Assembly: GCA_034670405.1 (NCBI GenBank)
Contig: JAXDDX010000019.1
Location: 1,028,501 to 1,092,500 of the forward strand
Length of the DNA stretch: 64,000 nt
Reading direction: 5' to 3'
Source of the DNA: Hoplostethus atlanticus
Taxonomy: Eukaryota > Chordata > Actinopteri > Trachichthyiformes > Trachichthyidae
Shown: positions 13,761 through 22,992 of the stretch, piece after piece
Layout: the number at the start of each line of letters is the position of its first letter
Numbering within the stretch: position 1 is the stretch's first letter
Made by a program: the position numbers and the translations under genes
The notes under the pieces: generated by a model
Databases searched by the model: none
What the model saw: the letters and a program-made list of their open reading frames with translations, nothing else
Told to the model about the DNA's origin: nothing

Positions 13761-16700
13761 AAAAGTGTTTAAAGAAACGCTGCTTCTTCCAAATAAATCC
13801 TCAGAGAGCATCTCTACTGTCTCTACTGCCTCAGCAGAGACATTTATCTGTCATTCAGGATCATTTTAGCGTCCAAGGAATATTTTGCTCCATGTACTGT
13901 CAGGAAGCTGCGGCTGTGACCTTTGACCTCCTTACTGTAGGTAACTTATATGTTACACTACTGTTGGGATAGAGAGAGTTCATGAAGAGATGTTTAAATT
14001 AAAACAATATAACTATCAAATATTAATCTAAGTGGATATGAAGGGCATTGCATGGTGGAAAGATAAGACGTCTACTAACTGTATTTGAGACGGTTCCATT
14101 CTTCCCAGGTGGAAAAGTTCAACGTCAACCCAAATGAGCACAAAGTTTGATATTATTCAATTGAAATTATTTATTTTACAACTTTTTCAGACTTTGTAAA
14201 GGACCTGTGGATACTCTGAACTGAAATAGTTGTTTTTTTTACCCAGGTAGGGTATCGTTTGCCAATTCCAATGCAATTTTTGGTTCTCCTTATCGATTAG
14301 ATTCTTTATTGATCCCTAATAAATAAATCGTGTGTGGGGAAGGACTAGGTACAGCTTGAATACAGTGCCCTAGTGTTGAAATACGTCATTGTTTGCGATC
14401 AATGGCACCCTGAAAGGCCCAAGCGTCTGTTGCACAGCTGTCAGAACAAACCCCATCCAGCTGAGCAGCAGCCTCTTGGCATCGATAAGAGGAATCAATA
14501 GCACAGGAGCTTATCGATTACGAGGAATTTGGCAAATTGGAAGTGGCTCTCGCTATACTCCGATTAAGGTATTGTGATCATGCTGCTAGTTAGCATCAAG
14601 CGTAATAGCAGTAACATATGTGCAGTATTCCAAGAGAGACCAGTCATCCACGTGTCCCCGGTAGATCGTTGGCTCCGGTGTGCCATGCTAACACTTTAGC
14701 ATCACTATGTTGAGTGATAGTAGACAGCTATCCAAAGTAAGAAGACTGACCTTTTAGTAATAGAAATTGTTAATGGGTTTTATTAGTGGTTGTAGCAGAT
14801 TTAGCAGGTTTATTCTTGGAACTTTTTCATTTACAGTAAACTGAAAAGCATTTTGCTCACGGTGCTGTAAACAACAGAACCCAAGTGCATAAACTAAAAA
14901 CACATTCAACTCTTAAGCAATTGTAAACCACAAAACAAACGAAACAACAAAGTGCAGATGTAAACAGGCATTGTACAAATACAATACAAGGAGTTACGCT
15001 GCAGTACAAAGTGGTGTTCAAATATTGAGGTTGACAGCAGCATAAAGTGACTGATGACAACAGCCCAAAGTGACTAAGTGGTGCATTGGATTCAGACAAC
15101 AAGGTGGCTGGAGGTGTAAATTATTAAGTGAGCAGCACAGCAGCACTGGCTGAGACACACAGAATTAGTTGCATTGCAGAGTGAGGCATGAAGGAGTCTA
15201 GTTGACATTTGGGGCGGGGATAGAGGCCAGAGGTCAAAGTGTGTGTGAGGCAGAGATGTTCAGTAGACTTCTATATTTCAGGTGAGCAACCATGTATTCA
15301 TCTGCTGGTTTTTACCTGCTCAACACCTTGAACTCCTATTGAAACAGGGAAAGTAGTCCCTGTTGGTTCAAAACAGCTTGTTATTTTATATATTTTGTGT
15401 AAATCTCCTCCAGACTTAGCCTCATAACATTTAAAATGACTTCAATTGAGCTTTAGAGCTGCTACAAGTTCTCATTTTGTCACTTTTGAGATACTGCTGG
15501 ATGATTTTGATGTCTGTTTTCATCACTTAATGGATAAGTTGACCAACAGCTCAGTCTCCCAAATAGTTGGTGACGTATCACATGTTTTTTTGTCACATCT
15601 AAACCGTATTGTTAGGAGAGGCGTGATTATGTAGAGTCATGTAAACATAGTCAGTGTTGTACTCATCTGCCCTTCTCTCTCTCCACCATATTTTCTCTCT
15701 CTTTCTTCACTGATCATCTCTCCTTCCCCTCTCTCTACCTTCTCCTCTCCAGAGCCTGCGTTATTCTGGGAGTGGTTTTCATCCTGTCCTCCCTGTGTAT
15801 TCTGGGTAAGGCCATCCACGACCTGGCCACCAAGCTGCTACCTGAAGTGGTAAGCCTGCCAAAAGCTACCAATATGTAATCCACGTTGGGTTCAAATGCC
15901 CTCACAAACAACGTGTAAGCTCTCACACAGTTGAAAAAGCTGCGTGAAAGGTTTACATTTCAGTTGTGGAAAGTGTGCTGAAGTTTTATGATTTACGGGA
16001 TGTTAAAATTGATCATTATATTTAATGAAACCAATCCAAGGGCAGTCTGGTTTTGTTTTTCTGTGGATGCTATTGCATAGCCATTAAATCCATGTCATTT
16101 TCTAGTTAATAAATCAGAAAGTAGCATAATATGGCATTTAATCTGTACTTTCCCCACTAGATTATAATTTATTGTCACATTTTCCCCTCATTGTGCATCA
16201 CAGGCCGTCATCCATAGTCGTGTATGGGTTGCACGGGCATGGGTTGGCATTTGATTCCCACTGGGGATTGTCCAGTGAGGTAAAGGTCAGGCTCAAGGCG
16301 AGGGTTCAGTTTATAATCAGCTTTTTAAGTGAAAGTCACGATGAGGTCCAGTTTTGCCGTTTTGTCTGCTGTCCCCACTCTAATACCGGTTACTACCACT
16401 GTGCCAGAAAGGAGGATTTCATTTACAGCGCAAAAACATCCCTCTTGACATTTTGCCTGCATCTAATAATATCTTGACAAAAACAGAGTGTACCTCTCAG
16501 CGTCCAAGACAAACAACATGCAGGCAGTGCAGTTATTTATGTGTTTTGCAAGAAGCTACAGTTTCTCATCAATGTAGGGTGTAGATGTAACATGGCTGAG
16601 TCTGTGTGATACGGTCGCTTGGCCTCGCCTTTTGAATGGGATGCTTTTCAGGTGATGGATCTGATAAGACGGTATTGAGCTTTTGCCGTCACGTGATGTT

Positions 16701-19700
16701 GGTCAGTGGAGAGGCCTGCCAGTCTGCAGTGACCAGGGGCTACACACAGCTCAACAGTTAGCACTGAACAGATGCTACGTTTCTGCCCCGCTACTTCAGC
16801 TTCAGCCAAAACAAATGTATCTAGTCTGCATGAGTTCTTCACATTCATTTACTGTTTAAGCATCAATCGTTGTTTTTTTTTTTAAGCATATGTGCATCAC
16901 ATCTTGTTGAACTAGCAGCTGGGAAATGACAGCAAGGGATAAGACAGCACTACCAAAACAAGCAGGGTGGTTGAGAAATGATGAGAAAATATGTCCGTTT
17001 AGTACGGAAAATGACTCACAATAGTTTTGCTACACATTTTTGACAGCTTTCAAATAAAAGCCTGTATTGCCGAAAACCTTTAGGGACTAAGGCAAGTAAA
17101 GTAAGGCAAGTAAACATGTCGTCCCCCATGAATGATGCATTCCCCCTCGGGTCCAATCATAACAAATATGTCACATTGTTTTGGCCTGTAATTGTAGCAC
17201 CCCCCTTGGACCAATCAGTTAAAATCCGATCAGTGGTGTTTAAAATATTGCATGAGACAGATGGCCAAAGAGCGATCCAAAGTCCCCCTGATTCCCTCGT
17301 CGGAGACAAAAGACCGTGAGAGATTCTGTAATTGGAGTTAATCCAGTGACATGGACCTATGATGCATCTTTTTGCATTGTGTGCATCCCTGTGTGATGTC
17401 TCAATTTACCCAGAGGGAAACAATTCAAAAAGGCCTGTTGCTCTGTAGAAATAGGCAACACACGTATCAGTCTAAAGGAGTATCTAATCTGGGCATTGGG
17501 CAGGAAAAAAAAATCAAAATGGACAAGTTTGATTTTCACTCTGTCAGTCGGTGCGGTATGAGAAAGTGGAGGTGTAGGGAAAAGGGTCAAAAATAAAATG
17601 GTGTGAAAACAATGGTGGCAATGCGCCCGGCTGCAAACCACGGCACAAAAAAAGACTCCTTTAACAGGTGCACCCAATTGCCTGTTGATTAGGGAGGGAG
17701 CAGAAGAGAGACAGAGTGAACATTGTATTGATTCTTTAAATGCTATTTTTCCTCCAAACAAGTGCAAATTTCACTTGTTTAAATTGTTGAAACAAATAAC
17801 GAATCTTATTTATGTGACGATATCTTGAGATGGGTGTAGTCATCTCCTTTTAGACACGGTAGCAGATCACTGAAACAAGCTAAATTGTATTGAATAAATG
17901 TAAAGCTGTCCCTCCACACTTGAGAGAACTTTTGCGTGTTTTCAGAAAAATATTTCAAGACTCAATATAAGATTAAATAACTTGTTTAACTGAGATTTTT
18001 TTTTTTTTATTAACATTGAGATCTTTTTGCATTGTGTGTGTGAGAGAGCTATAGACAGCATGAGTGTTGTTGCTGCTGTCGGATGAAAAATGTCTCGAAT
18101 CTCAGGTGTGAAGACACATCCTGGAATAGCTTTATCATCCGGTTGCTAGGCGATACTAATCTCCGTAGAAACTCCGCCGAGGATCTGAACGTAGCGATGG
18201 AGATCAGTAAATGTGGGAACATGATAAATTACCCTTCCCGTTTCTCCCCCGGACCTTTCTTGTCCCTTTTCAGTTTAGCTTGATGTTCTACATTTACATC
18301 ACTGTTGTTATGTGAAAACCTCATAACTCCAGATTTAACTTTATGTGAGGGATTTACAAGCTGGGTTTCCAATTACTTTTGGAAATATTTGATTGATTTA
18401 CTGGACCATCCATTTGTTTTCCCATTGTGACAGCGAGGTGTAGTTAATTAACTGCATGTGCTGAAATATCCTACAGTGACGCCCATGAACACTTGTGCTA
18501 CCGACTGAAAAGTCTAGGAACATTTATATTTGTAGTATTTTTGGTTGCGCTGGCCCTCTTTCCAGTAAACGGTCTGTCACTGCCGTCTCTGTGTCACATC
18601 CAGCTATCCACCTAGGACTATGGCAGGAAAAGTGGTAGAGAGACAGAAAGCAACAAAGCCTAAACGAAGCCAGACTGTGGGAGGCAAGGCTGTGTTTTTC
18701 TGAGTAGACCTGTTTCTGTTCTGTAAGACACCTGGGTTTTACCAGACTGGTTTCTGGTGCGTCTGCGTACAAGCTATATATAGCACAGGTTTGCTTCACA
18801 ACTCTCCTCGCTGCTGATGTGAGGTACAAGGTATATTTTCTCAACCCCCCCCCCCTCCTCCTCGCTATGAAATGTTAATGATGTACCCAGCTGCTTAGGT
18901 ATGCTGTGCTGAGAGACTGAGGAGACAAAAGAAAGAAAGGAGAGGAAGAAGAGGTCAGAGAGAGGGATGGGGGAGGAAGCATGCGGAGGTGGATGTTTGG
19001 TGTTTGAAGTAACACTAACTGTTCCTCCTCAGTTCATCTTCTGGGCCTAATTAATGTCAGTTAGCTTCCAAAACTAAGCAGTAGAGCAACCCAGCAACCC
19101 AGCTGACAGACTGTTGGCAAATGTGCAACACAGTCATGCCGACTGAGGTTACGATCTAAACATGAGGCCATCACAACCCACAACACCAGCTTGTGCTTGA
19201 CCTTTTAACACAGCGGTGTCCAATCATGTGCTATGGAGGGCCGAGAGCATGCAGGTTTTCACTCCAACCAAAGACTACAGCAGGTGTTTTCACTGATTAT
19301 CACACCTTCAACCAGAGAGGAGGGACTAAGCAGTGAAATCACCTGCTGTACTCTTTGGTTGGAGTAAAACCTGCATGCTCTCCATGGCACATGATTGGAC
19401 ACCACTGTTTTAACAGTTTGTCATGTGGAGTTTTCTCAGGATTTCAGGTTGTGCGGACAGACGTGTGATTCCCACTCATTTCTAAGTTTATTACAGTTTA
19501 GATTATTTCCAAAGGAGTAACAGAACATGCACTAGTTGGCCCAGCTGACTGCTCCCTTTTAGAAAGACGACCAGTTCATATTCTGCACAGGGAGCCCTCA
19601 CTGCCTTGTCAAACGTAAATGTCAAGTGCGTTCGAATTCTGGGCAGGTTCTGTCTGTCGTGATCTAGGTGTGTGTGTGTGTGTGTGTGTGTGTTTCCCCC

Positions 19701-22298
19701 TCCCATGGGGACTCCCGCCTTGCCCTCCCCTTGTCCTCCAACAGCCGAAATGCCAACCCTCCCCCGTTTGAGCTCTGACTGCCTCAAACATAAAACACTT
19801 TGAATCTCGATCAGGTCATTTTGGGGGTCAGGATTTCCCACGATGACTGACTGGGATTCATTCATTTCAGCTTCAATAAAAGGGACATTTTAAAGTGTGA
19901 TATGCAGGAAGTAGGTATAGCCGATTTCAAAATTGGAAGCTAGGGTTAGGGTTACCTCCCAAAACAATTGGACTGATTCGAATTTACTGTTTGTGTTTTG
20001 AGGAATATCTACCCAGAAATAATGTAACCGCACTGTACTTGCACCTAAATTTCTTCTTCTTAGTGGCTGGTAGGAAATGGTGAAAAGGTTCAGCCATTGT
20101 CGATGAATCCACCTTCCTCTGGACGAAGCCTTATGTTTCGATTCAACACTTCTTTTGCACGGAGATGATTTCCTGCCAGTGACCATACTGAGCACCAACA
20201 TTTAATCTGGGTGAATCTAGGGCGTCTCAATTTGTTCTCTTCTTTATTTGAGATAAGACAGGTGCATTTTGTTATTTAAGCCGATATGACCGGTGTGTTT
20301 TTACATGAAGATCCTGCCTAGTGCAGCTTTAAGTGGGAAAGCGGCTGCTTGCTTTGCTAAGATGCAAGGTTCGTCTTTTTAGTTGCTGAATGTTGACGGG
20401 TTTGCTATTCAGGTTTTGTTTTCTCAGATAAACAGTGACTAAGGACTATGCAGCATGGTTAGGCTTTCTCTCCATCTCACGGCTCCTCTTTGATGTCTGT
20501 AACCTCACCAAGGCAGCTTTTTCATGGCTCCAAGGCCATAGTACAATATTAATGCTGCTGCAGAGGCAATAAGTGCTCTGCAGCTCTCTCTCTCTCTCTT
20601 CTCATCCATTCTTCCTCCTCTGGGGAGGGGAGGGGGGAGCTTTCACATTTACATTTTAGGAATCTATCTACTCTGTTATCCAGTGATTTATAATGGGTGT
20701 AAGCTTAAATTCCTATCATCAAAATGACAAGCAACCAGTAGTAAGGAGGTCAGAGTCGTAGTGACCTGACAACATTCCTGTGACCCTAGACTGTATGGGC
20801 GTGTAGGGCTGCACCATGGCCTGCAGGTAGTGCAGCAGTCACTACACCAGCTTATTGCAATGGTTTCCACACCTTCAACCAGAGAGAGGAGGTAATCAGT
20901 GAAGTCAGCTGCTGTAGTGCTTGGCTGAAATGAAAACCTGAATACTCTTTGGCCTCCATGGCACTGATATAGTGTACAGAGAGAAGAAGAAGGGGCCCAG
21001 CAGTGAGCCCTGAGGGACTCCAGTGGAGGTGGGAGGCAAACCATGAGTCGCTCACTGTTTGTCTCTCCGTCTGTCTGTCTCTCTGTCAGGATGACTTCCT
21101 GTTCAGCGTGTCCATCGTCAGTGGCTTGGTGTGCATCATCCTGGCTGTGATCAAGTTTATGCTCGGCAGGGTGCTCACCAGCAGAGCCCTTATCACTGAT
21201 GGTAGGTGTATACACACACAATGATTACATGAATGAATGAAGAGCCTTTCATACCGAGTTAATTTCTATATTACCGGAGTCAAATTTCCTCTTATCAGTA
21301 GTCTAACCCTGACAGGATTCATAAATTGTCCACCTTCCTATCGATGAACGTTTGGCCACCTCACATCTTCCCTTCACCTCTATGTGAACTTGTCCATTCA
21401 GACGTGTGGAGGAAGGTTTCTTCTACTCTTGAAGTATGCACGTTTCCCAGTAATTGCACCGAAGTGTGACTTTCAGTTTTAGGAGTTGACCCTTCAATAC
21501 CCGACAAACGTTACAAGCATTTCAGGCATCTATCACTTCAGTAGATTCTCAGCAGTCGACGTCACATGCCCACTGGGCTCAGCTCTCAGTTAGCAGGCTG
21601 CTGAGGGAAGCCTCAATGTGACAGAGGGATAAATTACAACACTGAGGCTACAAGACTCCTAGAAAGAGATAAAGGATACTGCCTTTATAAGAGTTGGGTA
21701 GATTGGAGTTTATTCGATTTTTCTAGACATACACATTCAGAACAAACCACATTATACAAGTAACTCATTTTTGACCAGAAATATCAAATGAAGCCATATA
21801 ATCTCAAGGTCACAAAATGTCAACTCTAGAATGGAGTAGAGCTTATTTGGTGATAGTTACATACACCAACCTACAAATGCTCGTCTTCAAACAAACATTA
21901 AAGTTGAACCAGGTGTGTTTGCTTTCCAGGCTTCAACTCCCTGGTGGGTGGGGTCATGGGTTTCTCCATTCTCATCAGCGCTGAAGTCTTCAAGCATGAG
22001 CCCACGGTGTGGTACCTGGACGGGACAATAGGCGTCCTCATAGGCCTCATCATCCTGAGCTATGGAGTCAAGTAAGTAGTGGATGTATCACAGGATGTCT
22101 TTTGTTTACAAAGCCACGCACCATGTATCGGATCCAACTAACAGCAACTACACTTGAGAGAAGCTGGTACTTTGGTTATTGATAGTAGTATTACATCATT
22201 TCCCTTGCTATCTAAAAAGCCTCTTCTTACGCCATAGGCTGTTGCTGGACATGGTCCCACGGATCCGACAGACCAGGAACTACGAGCGTTTTGAGTGA
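359..22298 (+). CDS. tmem163: TMEM163 (ZNT11) zinc transporter gene, exons 2-8, 5' partial
   Basis: Seven exons join in frame into 222 residues ending in a stop. They correspond to about residues 68-289 of the 289-residue human protein as I recall it; exon 1 (disordered N-terminal tail) lies before the window. TMEM163 is a six-pass cation-diffusion-facilitator-like protein that exports zinc at the plasma membrane and in vesicles; human missense variants are linked to hypomyelination. Visible: KPHEAQNYRKK before TM1; TM1 in exon 2; TM2 in exons 3-4 with both zinc-site aspartates (human D124 and D128) in FDAMLDVLSS; TM3 in exon 5; TM4 in exon 6; TM5 and TM6 in exon 7; a short cytosolic tail ending ERFE. 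All junctions are GT/AG and phases agree exactly. It faces MGAT5 tail to tail, as in human. Fish can carry a and b copies; which one this is cannot be decided here. Confidence 0.97.
640..925 (+). repeat. Dispersed repeat family A, copy 1
   Basis: Shares long stretches with 60955-61240 and shorter ones with 35156-35245 and 41085-41245, all in the same orientation. The common core GAGCAGCGATAGCCACCGTG begins at 815. Similar-looking sequence may continue to about 1450. It has no open frame of note and looks like a non-autonomous retroposed or transposed family; I cannot name it. Confidence 0.8.
1571..1594. repeat. (TG)n microsatellite
   Basis: About 12 uninterrupted TG units. Confidence 0.97.
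1795..1940. repeat. Old dispersed repeat fragment (L2/SINE-like phrase)
   Basis: Contains phrases such as GCCTTGCTAGAGGGCAACTC and GGGGATTCAAACCACGACC, close to a wording very common in fish interspersed repeats (recognised from memory). A related phrase, TGTCTTGCTCAAGGACAC, occurs at about 43900. Family assignment is uncertain. Confidence 0.45.
3277..3319. repeat. (TG)n microsatellite
   Basis: About 21 TG units. It creates the spurious poly-Cys/Val and His/Thr open frames on either strand. Confidence 0.97.
4877..4904. repeat. (TG)n microsatellite, interrupted
   Basis: TG array with one C interruption. Confidence 0.93.
5350..5657 (-). repeat. Inverted duplication, left arm
   Basis: The reverse complement matches 6976-7283 over 308 nt with no gap and about three differences. 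Diverged homology continues inward to about 5733 (pairing with about 6927). The phrase GATGCCAATAATCATGGAC resembles the sub-terminal part of fish Tc1-like elements. The arms enclose about 1.3 kb of unrelated sequence. Confidence 0.95.
6976..7283 (+). repeat. Inverted duplication, right arm
   Basis: Partner of 5350-5657. It runs directly into the Tc1 transposase relic starting near 7268, so the arm appears to be the 5' part of a Tc1-like element. The left arm has the same sequence but no transposase beyond its outer edge, so the two copies are head to head. Confidence 0.95.
7268..7445 (+). pseudogene. Tc1/mariner transposase, N-terminal relic
   Basis: The plus-strand frame reads YEAISRDLDIPVST, then AAHGIVKNLPGRGGKRKTD. 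This is the second helix-turn-helix and GRPR-like linker region of Tc1-type transposases (recalled pattern ISxxLxIPxSTVxxIIxKFxxxGTVxNLPGRGRKRK). It seems to lack a residue in the VSTHRSAIKF stretch and is cut off near 7445, where a different repeat begins. No DDE catalytic domain is present, so it cannot be functional. Confidence 0.85.
7446..8180. repeat. Probable composite interspersed repeat
   Basis: Begins TCAAGTCAAATGTATTTATA GAGCACTTTA, a phrase widely repeated in fish genomes in my recollection. It continues with text resembling a dispersed element (for example GAGTTACAGGAATCTAAACA, then GGATGTGATC). No intact open frame. Boundaries are approximate. Confidence 0.5.
8737..8766 (+). other. 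G-run cluster with quadruplex potential
   Basis: Four or more runs of at least three G within about 30 nt (GGG, GGGG, GGGG and a run of about 10), separated by one or two bases. It is in an intron and in the sense direction of TMEM163. Confidence 0.6.
8900..8950 (-). repeat. LINE 3'-tail fragment (antisense)
   Basis: The reverse complement reads AATTCCCCACAGGCATCATT, then AAAGTTTCATCTCATCC. This is the same tail wording as the plus-strand copy near 61860-61905, so both probably derive from one non-LTR family. Confidence 0.6.
9613..9656 (+). CDS. tmem163: TMEM163 exon 3 (start of TM2)
   Basis: A 44-nt small exon behind a CT-rich tract and a CCAG acceptor; donor GTAAGT. It completes Thr and encodes VSIMRHSASAFGFA. 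Skipping it would shift the frame. Confidence 0.96.
9657..10756 (+). other. tmem163: TMEM163 intron 3
   Basis: 1.1 kb of unremarkable AT-rich sequence; no gene or strong repeat seen. Confidence 0.8.
10757..10848 (+). CDS. tmem163: TMEM163 exon 4 (TM2, zinc-site aspartates)
   Basis: 92 nt encoding FDAMLDVLSS, IIVLWRYSNAAAV and HSAHREY. The aspartates at 10760-10762 and 10772-10774 correspond to human D124 and D128, needed for zinc transport. It ends with two bases of an Ile codon at a GTAAGT donor. Confidence 0.97.
11551..11594. repeat. (TG)22 microsatellite
   Basis: Uninterrupted alternating TG. Confidence 0.97.
11947..11971. repeat. (CA)n microsatellite
   Basis: About 12 CA units. Confidence 0.95.
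12085..12128. repeat. GA/GAGC simple repeat
   Basis: Alternating GAGAGC and GA units, polypurine on the plus strand. Confidence 0.93.
12512..12547. repeat. (CA)18 microsatellite
   Basis: Uninterrupted CA array. Confidence 0.97.
13679..13758. repeat. (CA)40 microsatellite, longest in the window
   Basis: 80 nt of perfect CA/TG, a strong Z-DNA-forming sequence and likely length-polymorphic. It generates the spurious His-Thr and Cys-Val open frames around it. Confidence 0.98.
14250..14560. repeat. Degenerate interspersed element with ATCGAT motifs
   Basis: Repeated CTTATCGATT, ATCGATAAGAGGAATC and GGAATTTGGC motifs, with partial inverted similarity between its two ends (GTTTGCCAATTCC versus ATTTGCCAAATTCC). 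It also carries TTCTTTATTGATCCC, a LINE-tail phrase. It looks like a decayed non-autonomous element. Confidence 0.5.
15753..15849 (+). CDS. tmem163: TMEM163 exon 5 (TM3)
   Basis: 97 nt behind a CT-rich polypyrimidine tract. The acceptor is the first of two overlapping AG (AG|AG); frame requires 15753. It encodes ACVILGVVFILSSLCILG, then KAIHDLATKLLPEV; donor GTAAGC. Confidence 0.97.
19205..19413. mobile_element. TTAA-flanked fold-back MITE
   Basis: TTAA at 19205-19208 and 19410-19413 bounds about 201 nt that folds on itself. Left end ACAGCGGTGTCCAATCATGT pairs with the right end (ACATGATTGGACACCACTGT), and pairing continues through GCATGCAGGTTTT and CCAACCAAAG. A TTAA target duplication fits the piggyBac or Kolobok superfamilies. 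There is no coding capacity. Confidence 0.85.
19669..19693. repeat. (TG)n microsatellite
   Basis: About 12 TG units. Confidence 0.95.
20862..20965. mobile_element. Partial, decayed copy of the fold-back MITE
   Basis: CACACCTTCAACCAGAGAG, the CTGCTGTAGT region, GAAAACCTGAATACTC and CTCCATGGCA match the right half of the 19.2-kb element with many changes. The distal end is lost. Confidence 0.7.
21090..21201 (+). CDS. tmem163: TMEM163 exon 6 (TM4)
   Basis: 112 nt behind a CTGTCAG acceptor; donor GTAGGT. It encodes DDFLFSVSIVSGLVCIILAV, then IKFMLGRVLTSRALITD plus the first base of Gly. Confidence 0.97.
21202..21929 (+). other. tmem163: TMEM163 intron 6
   Basis: About 0.73 kb of unremarkable sequence; no gene or clear repeat seen. 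Confidence 0.8.
21930..22071 (+). CDS. tmem163: TMEM163 exon 7 (TM5 and TM6)
   Basis: 142 nt behind TTTCCAG; donor GTAAGT. It encodes GFNSLVGGVMGFSILISAEV, FKHEPTVWYLDG, TIGVLIGLIILSYGV and two bases of Lys. With exon 6 it gives ITDGFNSLVGG, the TM5 region that carries the second half of the metal site in cation diffusion facilitators. Confidence 0.97.
22238..22298 (+). CDS. tmem163: TMEM163 exon 8, C-terminus and stop
   Basis: Follows a short 166-nt intron. It completes Lys and encodes LLLDMVPRIRQTRNYERFE, then TGA at 22296-22298. Human ends in a very similar DMVPRVRQTRHYEMFE. Confidence 0.97.
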
Positions 22299-22340
22299 CG
22301 GACCGCCGCAGGGAGGACGAAGAAGAAAAGAGGGAGAGGA

Positions 22341-22369
22341 GGGTTTTGGGGGAGGGGTGGGGGGGGATT
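22341..22369 (+). other. G-run cluster with quadruplex potential in the 3' UTR
   Basis: GGG, GGGGG, GGGG and a long G run within 29 nt, about 45 nt after the TMEM163 stop and on the sense strand. It could form an RNA quadruplex; this is pattern-based inference. Confidence 0.6.
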
Positions 22370-22700
22370 GACTGACTGGAGAGGGACGGGGGTTCATACA
22401 GCTTAGAGTCCCTACAGTCTCTCCATAGACGATACAGTACATCCAGACCTCAAGGTGCCAGTGGAAGCTTCATATTCTGTATGTTCCTCCCATTCTCCCA
22501 TGTTGTGGTGTTTGTGGCAGAGAAGAGAAGGGTGTTGGGGTGGGGCGTTGCACCTCCTACATCAGCTCATGTTCATTGTGGGAAGGGCCAAAGGTTTGAC
22601 CCGAGGATCCCGGTGGATGAAGATACTGGGCTTGAGGACATCACCACGGCAAAAACTCTTGGCACCTTTTAATCGGTTTACAGTTTGGTGTATATAATAT

Positions 22701-22992
22701 TGTGGCAGACTGAGGGGAGGGTGGGGGGTGAGGCTTAGCTTGGATCCAGGAGAGAGTTGAGTCGGTGGACTGACTCTTCCCTGGATCCGGTACCAGCTGC
22801 AGCCAGTTGAGGCTGATTACAGCTGGGTCCTTTTAACCTGTGTGTGACTGTGTGAGAGGCTGACAGAGTCCGCCAGGCTTCCAGGGGCGTCCCGCCCAAC
22901 CCCGACTGGCCAGCCCTTACAGGCTGCGCCCGGCTGCATCCTCCGCGGATCCAAGCTAAGCCTCACCCCCACCCTCCCCCCAGTCTGCCACA
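22701..22992. mobile_element. Terminal-inverted-repeat MITE in the TMEM163 3' UTR
   Basis: Left end 22701-22747 (starting TGTGGCAGACTG, ending TTGGATCC) matches the reverse complement of 22947-22992 with one substitution and one G gap. AATAT directly repeats at 22696-22700 and 22993-22997, an apparent target duplication. The 200-nt centre has no open frame. The highly similar ends suggest a fairly recent insertion; superfamily undetermined. Confidence 0.88.

Larger units (their letters stand above)
10849..15752 (+). other. tmem163: TMEM163 intron 4 (4.9 kb)
   Basis: Microsatellite-rich: TG at 11551, CA at 11947, GAGC/GA at 12085, CA at 12512 and a very long CA array at 13679. A degenerate repeat with several ATCGAT motifs lies at about 14250-14560. 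A long CT-rich tract precedes the exon 5 acceptor. No coding exon supported. Confidence 0.8.
15850..21089 (+). other. tmem163: TMEM163 intron 5 (5.2 kb)
   Basis: Contains a poly-C run near 18846, the TTAA fold-back element at 19205-19413, a TG array at 19669, a partial relative of that element at about 20862-20965, and a repeat-like phrase at 20993-21030 just before the exon 6 acceptor. No coding exon supported. Confidence 0.8.

Noticed and set aside
13292-13869. Open frames of up to 154 codons on both strands with poly-HT or poly-CV stretches
   Set aside because: They are read-through of the (CA)40 array. The same applies to frames at 3057-3471, 11393-11720, 34232-34788, 39965-40260, 43023-43490 and others.
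20688-21221. 177-codon minus-strand open frame
   Set aside because: It overlaps TMEM163 exon 6 in antisense and repeat sequence; a shadow frame.
21003-21224. Plus-strand frame starting MSPEGLQW as an alternative TMEM163 start
   Set aside because: The sequence before 21090 is repeat-like intron; a CTGTCAG acceptor at 21089 and exact phase agreement show a normal internal exon.
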